Source: Pythium myriotylum
Taxonomy: Eukaryota; Oomycota; Peronosporomycetes; Pythiales; Pythiaceae
Direction: 5' to 3'
DNA length: 64,000 nucleotides
NCBI GenBank assembly: GCA_023091665.1
Contig: JALJCQ010000009.1
Location: 1,426,001-1,490,000 of the forward strand
The notes beneath the pieces are model-generated. The model saw only the letters and a program-made list of their open reading frames with translations. It was not told the DNA's origin and did not search any database. The position numbers were made by a program, and so were the translations under genes. This document shows, in pieces, positions 42,261 through 54,743 of this stretch (its first letter is position 1; each line of letters opens with the position of its first letter).

Positions 42261-45200
42261 CTAACCATTCGCTTCTGTGAACGTGAACTCGCTCGCTGTC
42301 CCATCGGAAGTCTCCACAGCAGGCTTGGTCCAGCTTGCCTCGCCTGACCTCACATTATAGAAGTAAACGTTCCCTGTTTCATCTGCAACTTCCTCCCATG
42401 GATCCTCTCCAGAGATTTCGACTGTCTGATCGCCGTGTTCACTAGTTTTACGATCGTCGGCGGACTCCGTATGGACTGCTTCGTCTCGGAGCAACTCCAT
42501 CACGAGATCATTAGCTTGCATTTCCATCGGTGGCTCGCCTTTCACGACTTCACCCGTCATCCTGTTGAAATAGCAAATCAAATTGTCACTGCTGTCGTAT
42601 GCCTCACTCCAATACGTCGCCGCGAGAGTGTACTTGGTGGGTGAGCGACCCTCTCGCTTCGCCAGGAGATTCCAGTAGTGCCACTTCGTGCGTTCGTGGT
42701 AAGACAACTCGTCTTGCGATTCGTAGCTAATACCAGGGCATAGCCGGCAGAAGCAGCGCTGTCGAGGAGCCATGGGCTCGCCATCGGATTCACTGGGGAA
42801 CTGGACTGTTTCCACGTCGTCTTCCTTCGCTGGCTCGACGATGACACACACATCTTGCATGAGCAGTAACAGAGTTCGCATCTTCTTGATGCCGAAGAGC
42901 ATTGGATCCATAGGCTTAAGCATGATCTCTTCGAATCGTGCCGGGAACTCTTCAATCGCGACTCTGCCGCCACAGCGGTCAATGACTTTGCGAACCTCTT
43001 TCTTCATTAACTCGAACTCTTGGGTGAGCTCAGCGTCCTCGAGAATGCGAATGAGCACATCTTCTTTCTTGACTCGTTCTCTTTCTGATGCCCCATCGTC
43101 GTGGTCTTCTTCAAACACCTGGCGTCGATTTACTTGCGCTTCTAGTGCCACTATCGCTGCTCCTATCTCTTTTCCTTCTTTCTCACCGTGCGTATCGCTT
43201 TCTGCCTCTTCACTGTCGTCGTTCTCGCTCCCACCGTGGTCTGTTGGCTGAAGCCCTGCCGATGGCGGTCGATAGGACTGTAGCTTTTTTATCCTCATTT
43301 TCTCAAGTGGCGCGTACTCCGCGGCGTCGAGCGCCTCGATATCTTGGATAATCTTCGCCAGACCTGCTTGCTTCTTCTCGCTATTGTCAAGCTCTAGTTT
43401 CTTGGCTTCCAACTCAGTACGAGTGCCCTCAGCTTGTGATTGCAAAACCTTCAGAGCATCGCGCTCTTTCTCCAGCATTGTTCGGAGGTGCTCCAACACG
43501 ACTAACTGCTCCAACGTCCGCTTCACTACCGGACATATCTCGATTGCTTTCTTTGCATAAAAGAAAGCTGCTCGCACCCAAGTGCACACTGCTGCAAAAG
43601 CTGGGGAGATTTGGTAGAGGCGGAAATTGTTGGGTCGCAGTCGTGGATGGTGTATGACGTGCGTAATAGAGTGGAGCATCCGATTCCGCACGCCATCCCC
43701 AAATGAGTAGACATCAAAAAGTGGGAGAACGTACAGCGCCTTGACATTGTAGCGGTGAATCAATCCTTCTTTGTCCCCAAGATGGACATTCTCTTCATTA
43801 CTCGAGAGTAACATGATGATATCTTCTTTAGTTGGACGGTACATCTTGCCATTCAGATAATAGTTTGTCGTGAAATTGAGCAAGGTTGCAAAGGCTTCGA
43901 GCAGGGACATATACACTTCATCCAAGCTAGCTGTGCGGAGTTTGTACCAGTCCATGATGTCGCACTGGTTGAGGACTTCAACCGCCTGCTTATACTTGCG
44001 CTCGAGTTGTTGTTTGTCTTGGAATTTCCAGAAATTCTCTACTTTAACCTGCATTTCCTGCTCTTTCGCCGTCTTTTCGTCCAGTTCATCCTCGAGGTCC
44101 TGAACCTTTCGTGCTTGAGCTCGCATCTCACGCTCGCATGATTCTACGTTGTTTCGAATAGACTCGTATTCTTCATGAACTCTGTTAGCGACCTGGACAG
44201 CTTGAGCGTGCTCGGCAGCAGTCTTTTCGAGTACCTCTGCACCGACCACCAGATTCTGGGCTTTTGCAAGCATCCGCACAATGGATTGAACAAACGGGTC
44301 GCTTACATCGACGCCATCAGGCAGGTTAGGCAACATCCCTGCGACCATCACTGCATACGGGGTTTTGAACTTGTGAGGGAGCAAATCCATCTCGATCTCG
44401 CCTCCTACATTTTTGATGACCCCGAAGTACTCGATAAACGTGGCCGTCGCAAGTTGCGTGCTGGGTCTGCTCAACCACGCCACTCGCTGTCCACGTTCCC
44501 ACCTCCCGAGTCGAACGAGAGGCTCGCCAACCACTGCTTTCGTAATCAACTTCCCTTCTCCGTGCATCTCATCGTTCTCAAAAGGCCCTTCATAACGATC
44601 ACCGTTTGTAAATGTTAGCGAACCCAAGCCGTGGCGACGGGTGTTCCGAAACTCTCCAGCGTAGTGTCGCTTGTCCATAAACTCCATAATACCCGTGCTG
44701 TTGAGGTAACCCTCTTCGAACACACCAAAGATCTTGTCTCCAGAGGCAAGTGTGCGCACACCTTCCCCATGCCACTTTCCGTGCTTAAAGGAGCCTTCAT
44801 AGCGCGAACCATCATCATACACAATCTCTCCGTGGCCGTGATACAGATCAAGATACCAGTACCCCTCGTACAACTCGCCTGAGTCGAATCGTTCGATACC
44901 ATAACCCTGCCGTTTACCCTCGCACCACTCTCCCACATACTCACCGCGCGAGAATGTGTTGGTCATCGTGAGGGTGCCGAATCCGTGGTACTTGCCGGCG
45001 CGCACGTCCCCTACGTAATCGTGGCCATCTGGTGTTGTTACTTGAAAGTTTGAACCGGTCGCAGTAAATGGAGAAAAGAAATTGTCTACATCATGTCCTT
45101 GCCAAATTGTTCCGTCGTGGAACGTGAACTTGCCCCAGTGGTCCGGACCAAACTGAGTCTTGAAAGATTCGACATCGACTCGTTTATCATATGACGTATC

Positions 45201-48200
45201 CTCTACCCACGGTCCTTCATATACCGAGCCTTCGTTGAACTCGATTCTGACGTGGCCTCGTATGCGACCGTCATGGAAGGCACACTCCAGTCGAACATAG
45301 CTGTGTGGTAGATCCCGCAGTATGTTTCTCTTCTTCTTCTTTCGCTTCCAAATTTCATACTCCCCTTCATCTCTTTTAACATCAACATCGTCCTGTCCCT
45401 CGTCACTCTGTTCCGCACTGTCTGGTTGAGAATTGAATCTCTGCTCCGTAGAAGTGACAATGCCGAGCAGCGCGCGGGCACCACCCACCTTCTCATCTTC
45501 CGTACCACCGACCGCTTCATCCCGCAGGTACTCTGCATCTGTTGACTTGCCCTTTACAAAGCGCTCGTGCAATTGAAGATCATGGTTCGCGATGTGGAGA
45601 GAGGGCACCGTAGTCACAATTTCTGCAGCAGCATCAGAGGACTCGGCTTCCAAGACGGCAGCTTTTGTTCGCATCATATCACCGCGGGTTTGCTTCTGCG
45701 TCGTGGCTAACAAAGCCTGCTCGGCGAGCGCGCGGCGCTTGAAAACATTACCTTGTTGCTGACGAAGTTTTGTTAGCTGAAAGCGCTCGTCTCCATCGTC
45801 TCGTTTCTGCCGGAGGCTCTCGACCTCCGCAATATGCAGAACTTGCAGACGACGCAGCTCGTCTTTTAAGGCTTGTAGCTGTCGCTTCCGCGCTTCTATC
45901 ATCGCGTCCCAAGCGTCTAATCCTTGGACTTCTTCGACAGCTCGAAGTAATAGCTTCCGTAGGTCGTCCTGAAAGTTGTTGAGAATGATTTTGTGAGACG
46001 CTAGGATAGATTGGGTCTTGCTGTGAGTTGTTTGGATTGTTTTACCCAAACGGTTAAGTCGGATCACTTGATGTGTGAAGGGGACGAAGGCTCTCTCGAT
46101 AACGGCCAATCGGTCGATTTCTAATGTCATTTCTTCAATTCGGTGAGTTGAGGTTGAGATTAATGTCGCCAGACTTGATTGAACCTGGTCGAGCGTCTTC
46201 TGCGCTTTTTTCTTTTCGCGCTTGAGGGATTGCTTTTGCCACTCTTCTTGGGTTGTTTTCATTCGCTTTGACTTCAAAGCAATATAGTCCTGTAGCTCCT
46301 TTTCCTCGTGTCGCAGCCTGTCGAGTTGATTGTTAGTCTCGAAACGAAAGGCATCAAGATCATCCTGGAGGGTTCGAATCGTCGATAAGACAGCCTCGCG
46401 TCGGGCAATGTCGAGTTCTGGATCGGCAAAGTCTACTCCATGTATAGCCAGCGGTGGTACGTATTTGTTCCTCTTCAATCGCAACTGATCGCGAGTATTC
46501 GTTTTGAGATTCCGCTCATGAATTGATCGAGCAGCAGCAAACCAGACTGAGCGAGCGGCTTGATACTTGCCTTCTAGGAATACTTCCTCCGCAATTGCTG
46601 CTTTCCTTTCACCATCAGGGTCGCTTGAGTCGATTCTCTGATGCAGACCAAGATGACGTCGTTCCTTACGCATGCAATACTGTCGCGACACGTTGAAGAT
46701 TTCCATGAAGACTTCGCTGTGCTCTTCCTCACAGGATGGTTTGGGGACCGTAGCGCGCCAAATATGGTACCGAAGCGCACGCTCAGAAGCGCAAACCTGC
46801 TGGCAGGATCTGAATGGACAGATAAGAGGCACCGAATGCTCCCGGGCAATGTGCTCGTAGATCTCCAATTGCGAGGGGTAATTGAATGAGCATATTGTGC
46901 ACGTCAGCTCCCTTCGAAGATCCTCTGAGATCGAGTCTTCTGCTATCATGTACTCGGTCTCGCGTTTCTCCAACGACGATGTGTCTGGAGGTTCTGGTGT
47001 CAATGGCACAGCTGTACGAAAGCTAACTTCAGTCAGCAACTCGGTTGGCAACGCCTTATAAATACTTGGTAGCCCTTGGCCTTTCTTGTTTACTGCGGCA
47101 ACTCGAACGCGCAAACTCTTCTCGCTATGTTGGAGAATCGGCCACAGTGTAGTTGTAGTCGGTGGCTTCGAGGTGCCAAGTTTGTTACTAGTAACAAAAG
47201 ATCTCCCATTTATCTCATCGTTCACCTCGTCTCGCCACTCGATAACGTATTGAACTATAGGAGCTCCGTTGTCGGGAGGCTCTTCCCATCGAACCTCGAC
47301 AGCTTTTCCTGCCCGCCAGCGTCGAAAGGGGATTTCAGCTATCGCGACCTTCACGGCTGCGGCGTTGGTGATATCGGTGACAGTTCGTGGTTTTTTCGGC
47401 CTTTGCGACTGAAGCTGTTTGTGTTCCTCTAGGACAGAGACCTCCACAAGCTTGATTGTCTCACGACGCTGATCCTCAAGGTAGAGGATATCCGCCGTCA
47501 TGGCTTCGAATACGTCGAACGATAGGACTTCGCAAAGATACCAATTTTCGTCATCGTACTCGACCTCGACCTGGCCACCTACGCGCAAAAATTCTAGGGC
47601 GGTCTTTCCGGACGGTATCATCTGTACATCGGTCACCGCCTCCGGCACTTGTTGCTGGAGCTCGTGCAAATGGCGACCTTGTGCTACTAGATTCTCTCTT
47701 TCCTTCGCGATTAGTTCGTTTAGCCTGCGCTCTTCTTCGAATAGCAGTGTTTCTTCCCTCTGGCGAAAATTGAGTTCGGCCTGGTACCTCGCGTAGAAGG
47801 ATTGGGTCCTCTCTTCAAGTCTACTCAACTCTGCATGACGGTTTGCGAATCCTCGTGCACCTTCCATGGAGCGTAATGTGTTTAGCGTCCCTTGTCTTGC
47901 TAGGATCTGTGTCACCAGCCGTTCTTGGCGCTCCTTCTGCTTCATAGCTTTCACCAATTGCAAGCTTTTGAACTGGGCCTCAATCGAATTGCGCCCTAAC
48001 CAGTTTTGCTGGTGTGTGTTGAAATGGCCATTCAAGAAATGAGCGACTCCCCAGCCATGGGGGATTTTTTTAGTAGCTTTGAGTTTGATTTTCTTCAAGC
48101 GGTTCTCGCGCACGTATGAGTCGTCTGATGAAATTTCTCGCTTCGCGAATACTCCGTGAACAAGCGCCCAACCTTCAGAAGGACAGAATGGGCAATGACT

Positions 48201-51200
48201 GAGTTGCTTGAAGTAATATTCTCTTGCATCAACGTGACGTTCCTCAAAAGTTTTTACGAACTCGGCTCCTCCAAGTACACGTGCCACTTCAAACATCCCT
48301 CGCCTTTCAAGCATCCGTGCCATTGGAACACGAGTAACTCGCATCATCCACTGAAGAGGATAGTGAACAAGTTTATCAGTCACTCGAACTGGTGGCACAG
48401 GCATTATCTGACCTTGAAAAGACCCATGACCTTGAAATCGCTCCGGGGTAAGCATTAGGAATGCTTGGTGGATTTCCTTTCGGCGCGCAAGAAATCGCTG
48501 AAATCTGTTCACAATCTTTTGAAGTTCAAGCGGTTCGTCGGAAAGCCCTTGTTGGGGAAGGTCTGACGGTCGAATGAAATGAAGTTGGATCAGTATGTTG
48601 CCGATCCGCGCGTTAGCGAGTTTGAACGTTCGTAGGACCCGAAGAAGCCCTTGTTGTCGACGGGCTGCGTTTACTCCTTGCAATTCTAACTCATTCAGGA
48701 CTCGCATGCGCGCAAGATAAACGCGAGTAGCACACTGGATAACCCGAGCGGCGTTAAATCGTTTGGCATCGTCCTCTATGCTCTTTGCGTATGCTTCGAG
48801 CTCGAGGCGCCATTTAAAGCTTATCCGTTTTGACCGTCCTATCGATGTCGCGTTGAATGCCAAGTCGGGCACCCGCTGGAGCACTCGCTTGGCTGTTTCG
48901 ACCTTTGTAGCAGGTAGCTGAAGCGGGAAAAATTCTAACTCACCATCCAAGTCAAGTTTGACTTGAGCAATTTCTTCCTTGACGCCGAGAACGAAAGCGG
49001 TCTCTCCGCACCGTGGATGACCACGCAAGACAATTCGAACAGCATCGCCCGGTCGGACAAGCTCGTCGGCTCTTTGTTTCTCCTCAGCCGTAGTGGACAC
49101 GATTTGTTCGAAGTCTCGGAGGAATTTTCGCGCTGTGTCGGACTTCCTAAGGACGGGAAGAGATGCGCGTCCTTTTAGAAGAGACTTCAACTTTGACGGA
49201 GAATGATTCATTTGTGTGTCAAATGCGGTATCAGCTTGGATGTTGGCCTGCACTCGACTCCTCACAACCTCGAAAAACTGTTTAAGGGTATTGAAATCTT
49301 CCTTCACCTCTCTTATAACATCCCGCACATCTGTAAGAAATGTTGCAGGGTCTAGGCCAAAGAAAGATAAGAACACTCGCAAGGGTCTCTGAGTTGAGCG
49401 AGTCTGTGCCCCGAAAGTACGCAGAACTTGGCCTTCCACTGCTCTCCGGGTCAGCACTTCCATACGTGTTAGAAAGCTTCGCCGCAATGCTGCGGTGCGC
49501 CTTCGCGACATCCGACCGCGGTATACTGCTTGGACGCGAGCCGCGCAGTGACTCTGTTTCAAAAGTTCTCGTTTTTGACCAAAACACAGGCGCATGAGAT
49601 ACCCACGAATGTGGCGCTGGATTTCGGTAGCCGCGGCATTCCTCCGTTTTTCATTTTGGATCCGCTCAAGTTGTCTTTGATGCGCCTGCCCACGAATGAT
49701 TTCTTGCATCTCGGCGTCTTCCTGCTTTTTCATAATAAACCTTGCCCTTCGCAGCTCGGTGAACAAAGAACGAGCAGCAGTACCTCGCCACATCCGCTGG
49801 ATACTTATGATTTGTTCAAGTTCGCGATCAAATCTCCGCGTTAGCGTTTCTTCGACCTCTAGTGCGTCGCGCTCGCGCTCGGCTCGGAGGTATTCACGTA
49901 GCCTAGCTTTGCGACAAACAATACGCATTACAGATCGAGCCAATCGACCACGCCAAGCTGTCTGAATGAGCACTGTCGCCCACATGAGGTAGATGTAATG
50001 GTCTTCTACTCGACGCCTCGTTAAGTGACCGCGCCAGAAGGCCTGCAATCGGGTGGCCTGCACGTGCATCTGTTTGCGAGTTCGCACGAAGACAATCCAC
50101 TGTGAAAAAGTGAAGTGCAGGTTTGCGTTTGCATGACGCGCTTTCCATCTCTTGCGAAAAGAAATCATGTAGATGGTAAACTTTGCCCACGCCACGAACG
50201 TCCGTAACAACGCAGAGTTCAGGAAGAACGCAAGAGCACGGCGCTGTCGCTGCCTCTGGTCGATCTGCTCCTGGGTGAACTCGTACCATGTGACGACAGC
50301 TCGAGCTACGTGCATTTGCATGAGGCGTTGCCCAACCCGCGAAGAGGCACGCTTTATACGCTGGATCCGATCATGATAAACTTTCCACCAGAACCAACAC
50401 TTCGCAAGGATTGAATTTGAGAACTTGGTGATTGCCCGCTGTCTTGCCTTCTGCTTGTCCAAAAAGCATAACCAAGAATGCCACGTTTGGTCTAAGTCGC
50501 GATGTAGCATTTTGCTCACGAGACGCCGATGCTTGTCTCGAAGCACCTTCTGATTACGAGCATTTTGAAGCCACTGGCGAAATGACCAATGAAGTAGACT
50601 CTGTAGAAAGGACAGACCGATTTCACGGTGAGTCGAGAACTTCATTTTCGACATGCAGTCAACATTGTCACGCACCCCCGACAAGATCGAGATGCTTGCT
50701 TTCAACAAAAAACGCTTCTGTTCTGTCCGAAACTCTTTCCATCGCCGAATGACCAAAAGTTTGACTTTTAGGTTTGCTTTGGCCTACGCAAAATGGCATG
50801 AAAGACAAACAGCAAACGGGGTTTTGAGATGGTGTGGAGTACACATACCACGTTGGCAACTTGACGGGACGAGTTGTGGGTGTGAAGCTCAGCCACATTG
50901 AGGAATATGCAAGCGAGATGCTGACGGCGTCGCCGCTGCGAGAGCGCCCATTCCAGCCAGGCTTCGAGAACTCGGGGAAGTGACTGGCATCTCCAAAAGC
51001 TGATAGCCTTCTTTGCCTTGAACACTTTCTTTTGAACTACTGCTCTCCACGCGCCGAACACTCGATTCACTGTTTTTTCTCCCCAATAATTGACTGCCCT
51101 AGTCGCTTGCAGTGACGCTTTCCTCAGCTCAAATTCAGCGCGAATCTCAGTGTGGACGCGCTTCCACATTACAAACATTTTCAGAACAAGCTGATTCGTC

Positions 51201-53144
51201 CAATAGCTGGTGGCCTTTCGCACCCGACGTTGCGAGAGCTTACGACGCCAGAAGTACTGAAGATAAATGACTGCGCGAGTGACCCGACTACGAATAAATT
51301 CATAGCGTCGTCGGTACACAAAACCCTGAGCAACACGTTGGATATCCACAGCAGCGCAATGTTCACGTCGATCTTGCTCTTCGTTTAATCTTGCCCTAGC
51401 CTGTACACGAGCTCGAGCTTTGAATTGAACCTGGATAGTTGTTGCAGCTTGTTGACGCCTTATATCTTCCAGTAAGAGTTCTTCTCGAACCCGCGAGCTC
51501 TTGCTCGCCTCAGGGTCAACTGCAGCAAGACCACGAAAATTTATGGCACTATCTTCAATCACAGTCACACCATAGCGTTCATATCTGGGCATCCGAGGCT
51601 GAAAAATCGAAAAGCTGGGAACCGAATTCACACGCAACGTGTCGTCTCGTAACGCTTGAGCTAGTTGACTATTGGAGACCTCGTGACAGTCCTGGATATT
51701 GATTGATCGCAAATAAATACAAAACTCAAGGAAGGAATCAACAGCGACAATCGTCACCCCTTTGCACTTATGCAATTCCAGCGTCTCGAGACGATTAAAG
51801 CGCCCCAGTTTCAAAAGATATCGACATCCTTCATCGTCGAGCTGATCAGCAGCAAATCCCACAAGATACAAGTGCCGGAGATTTGGTGGAAGACTCGTCA
51901 ACCCTACAGCTGATAGCGCACCGCCATTTGACATTCCTCCCGACATTTTAAACTGTAACAAAGAGGTCATTACTGCGAGTGGGTAGAGCGCCAAATCGTC
52001 CACATTAGGACACTCTCGGATATCAAGCAGTTCCAAGCACTTATTGCGAGTTGCAAGCCGTGCCAAAACAGCTCTGGTCATTCCAGGCTGAGATCGACAG
52101 TAAAACTCTCGAAGAAACGGATTTGCTGTCACCAAAATGACAAGATGATGTGTGGGGACGTCGGATATGGAGGAAATATCCAACACAGTCAGAAAGGCTT
52201 CATTCAGTGGTTGAGCAAGAGCATTAATCATGAGAAACCCCAGCCCACGACAGCCGTTGAATCTGACCTCTTTGAGTGGCTTTTGCTGAGGCGAAGAAGT
52301 CGTATCCAGTCCATCAGAGGTTATACACCCACTCATTCCGTCGTCACTCAACTTGGGACAGCCGGAGAAATCAACTACTTCAAGTCTCTTCAAGCTTGAA
52401 AGCGCTCGTAACGCCTTGTCGCAGAAATTGACGCATCGGGCGACATTGATTTGAACGAGAAATGGACATGAGGCTGCAATATGACTGCAAGAAAGGCTGC
52501 TCAGCCGAGCACAACCCGCTATGTTGAGATATAACATTTTGTGATATCCGGGAGCGATACGATTGCCATAGTAGCTTGGGATTGCCGCAAGGTACTCAAA
52601 CGCTGAGTCCGTCAATTTAGCACAGTCGCTGACATCCAACTCTTCTAGTTCTTTTGGGTGGAGACTGAAGAGTAGTTTCATGGTCTTGTCAGAGATTTTG
52701 CACAGTCCCCTCACCGAGAGCGAGCGCAAGCCCGGGGCGCGCGATTTGATGAGTTCTTGGATATTATTTTCAGTGAGTAAGGAACAGTGGCCGACTCTCA
52801 AGCTGTCGATGGCCAGTAGAGACTTTACGATTCGAGTGAGTACTGCGTCAGTGAGTCGATAACAGTGAGAAACGTCGAGACTTCGCAGTCGAGGAAACGA
52901 AGTGACAGCGATGGCAAGAATGTCGTCGGTAAGAAGCTCAGTATCCACCATGGCTAATCTCTCCAGCTGTCGACATCGTTTCGCAAGCATTGAAAGTGCA
53001 GACTTCTAGATAGGAGCAAACATGTTCAGATTTAGCGGGTGAGGGTTTGCGTACTGCGTTACATACCGACGGATTCTTCCACTTGGATAAATCCAAAGAG
53101 CGAACATTCTCGCAACGCTTGATCAGTTGACTCATTTCTACCAT
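42261..53144 (-). CDS. giant LRR-IQ-Sfi1-FN3-MORN-WW scaffold protein (about 3585 aa)
   Basis: Exons 53144-53067, 53005-50849 and 50783-42261 total 10758 nt (3586 codons). An in-frame TAA lies just before the first ATG. Residues about 1-440 are AMN1/F-box-type leucine-rich repeats ([28 protein letters not shown]). Residues about 545-1000 hold IQ motifs and Sfi1-like W-W repeats ([34 protein letters not shown]); more IQ motifs follow to about 1420. Then come a Tudor-like patch ([19 protein letters not shown]), an FN3-like domain near 1900, a C2H2 pair near 2070, coiled coils, MORN repeats near 2600-2800 ([34 protein letters not shown]), more coiled coil, a second C2H2-like site and a terminal WW domain ([20 protein letters not shown]). 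It is probably a centrosomal or basal-body scaffold (inference). Confidence 0.8.
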
Positions 53145-53343
53145 TTATCCACAACGATTGTTGGCTCACTTCTACATCAGTTCGCCGGGTTAATAGTCGA
53201 ACCTTCCAGTGTTTCAACGCCCACGAGACCACGGAGGCGCAGATCTATACAATTTCGAGACAGTTTCGTTCCGATCTGCTCCACAACACTCGGGTTCGAG
53301 CAGAGGCATGCCCAGTCAGACAGATCAACAACCCGGCGCCCGT

Positions 53344-54159
53344 TCAACGAGTTCGTCTCAAAGAAAACGCTGTCCGGGATGAGGACAATGGTATCCGATT
53401 GTGACTTGGTTGCTCTGGAGCCGCACGTATAAGAACCTGCCCTCCCGCTTTGTTGGTTACTCTGGTGTTGGTCTCCACAGGCATTCGTCGCTCTAGTAGT
53501 AAACCACCCAAACTCAGGTCGCTGAAACTCATCGCGCTGTGCATATGGGAAGTGTACCTGTTCACCTCATCTAGAAGTTGGCGTAGGAGCAGTTTCTCTT
53601 TTGAGATTAGGCCTTTGGACCTCGCTATCACCGGAAAAGACTCGTTCTCAGCACCAGAAACTTTCCGAGTCGCTTTCCTCTTGGACAGTGGTAAATTCAG
53701 CTTTGAGAGCAGCACGCTCGAGCGGACTTGTGACTTTGGCAAGATGGGTGACGTGAGTCCTTCACGGAACATCGGGAGTTCACCGTCAGCCGTCTTCTTC
53801 GCCGACCCCGCGCCGGCTACCGGCGCCTCACTTGCACTCTCGATCCACGATTCAAACTGCGCCCGTTCATGAGGATGGAGTGCGGCAATCGGATGTGTGT
53901 CACTTGCCAAAGCACTGGGGCTTGCAGGCCCACGGCGCTTTTTCCTGACGCGCGACGCGGGGTCGCCTCGCTCGGCAGTTGAGCTGGTCGGTGGATCCGA
54001 CACGCGCCGGCGCCTTGGACGCGCGCTCCCCGCATATACTTCTTGCTCTGTGTAGCTGCCCAGTAGCGGCCGCTTGCTCATATCAGCGGACCAAGGCAGA
54101 GCAGTCACGACACCATCGACGACCCATCGATCTGCCTTTTGTTTCTTTGGCCTCTTCAA
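53344..54159 (-). CDS. basic Ser/Arg-rich protein, unknown function
   Basis: Single exon, 271 residues from ATG 54159. It is strongly basic, with Lys/Arg clusters ([27 protein letters not shown]) that look like nuclear localisation signals, and a predicted helix [20 protein letters not shown]. The rest is Ser/Pro-rich and probably disordered. No family is recognised. It lies 200 nt upstream of the giant scaffold gene in the same orientation and about 110 nt from the U2 snRNA gene, which is transcribed away from it. Confidence 0.6.
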   Translation of the reverse strand: MKRPKKQKADRWVVDGVVTALPWSADMSKRPLLGSYTEQEVYAGSARPRRRRVSDPPTSSTAERGDPASRVRKKRRGPASPSALASDTHPIAALHPHERAQFESWIESASEAPVAGAGSAKKTADGELPMFREGLTSPILPKSQVRSSVLLSKLNLPLSKRKATRKVSGAENESFPVIARSKGLISKEKLLLRQLLDEVNRYTSHMHSAMSFSDLSLGGLLLERRMPVETNTRVTNKAGGQVLIRAAPEQPSHNRIPLSSSRTAFSLRRTR

Positions 54160-54267
54160 GACACATGCTACTTCGAATGCAATTGGCTAAAATTTTATCC
54201 ATTTTCCATCGGTCCGTACGGGAAGTTCATTGATATAATGAAAGGCTGGAAAGCTCTTTCATAAAAC

Positions 54268-54446
54268 ATACCTTCTCGGCCTTATGGCTAAGATCAAGTG
54301 TAGTATCTGTTCTAATCAGTGTGAAAACTGATTTCCGGGGGACAACCCTGGAACAATTTCACATTTATTTCTGAACACGAACTGACTTTGCGCAGCTTGC
54401 TGTGCTAGCCGGTTCAGGTTTCTCGGGGCTTACACCGCTCCCCGAC
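54268..54446 (+). ncRNA. U2 spliceosomal snRNA, structurally intact
   Basis: The 5' part is the almost invariant U2 sequence: ATACCTTCTCGGCC, then GGCTAAGATCAAGTGTAG, then the branch-point recognition element GTAGTA at 54300-54305. Helices can be drawn downstream. Stem IIa is ATCAGT (54315-54320) with ACTGAT (54327-54332). Stem IIb is CCGGGG (54335-54340) with CCCTGG (54346-54351). A U-rich Sm-like stretch lies near 54362-54372, and terminal stem IV is TCGGGG (54423-54428) with CCCCGA (54440-54445). About 179 nt is a normal U2 length. The part from 54304 on is repeated exactly at 61529. The gene directly precedes a Utopia retrotransposon. Confidence 0.9.
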
Positions 54447-54643
54447 GAAGCCGACCCACTGATCTTTCCCCCCCCCCCCCCCCCCCCCAAAAAAAGAGCC
54501 TCGTGCCCCTTCCCCGCCACCATGCGGCTCTTCTGGCGTGACCGCTCGCCGTCCACGGACAGCGAGTGCTCCACAGCCAGCCAGAGCAGCGTGGCCAGCG
54601 ACCAGTCGTTCTTCAGCGCAGCTGACGACGACTGGGCGGATCC
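54304..54643 (+). repeat. shared unit A: U2 3' part plus element leader, copy 1
   Basis: Runs from TATCTG in U2 to a GGATCC. It matches 61529-61877 base for base as read by eye, except for homopolymer lengths. A C run (54468-54488) and an A run (54489-54495) lie in the leader. Past GGATCC the two copies become unrelated. Confidence 0.9.
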
Positions 54644-54743
54644 GCAGGCGCGGCCTTGGAGATGTTGCCCAGGATGTATGGCCGCGGCGCTTTTGCCCCG
54701 GCCCCACGACCTCTCGCGCCCGCAGACCGCGGGCTCCCGCTGA
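54522..54743 (+). pseudogene. Utopia copy 1 ORF1 start, broken
   Basis: ATG 54522 opens MRLFWRDRSPSTDSECSTAS, identical to the start of the copy 2 ORF1, but the frame ends at 54743 after 73 codons. The zinc-finger region continues in another frame, so a frameshift lies between 54640 and 54740, next to the point where the two copies diverge. Confidence 0.6.

Noticed and set aside
42261..52990. Two separate genes at 42261-50756 and 50768-52990
   Set aside because: The second frame would have no ATG at its start; a 65-nt GT-AG intron joins the two frames in phase, and Sfi1-like repeats continue across it.
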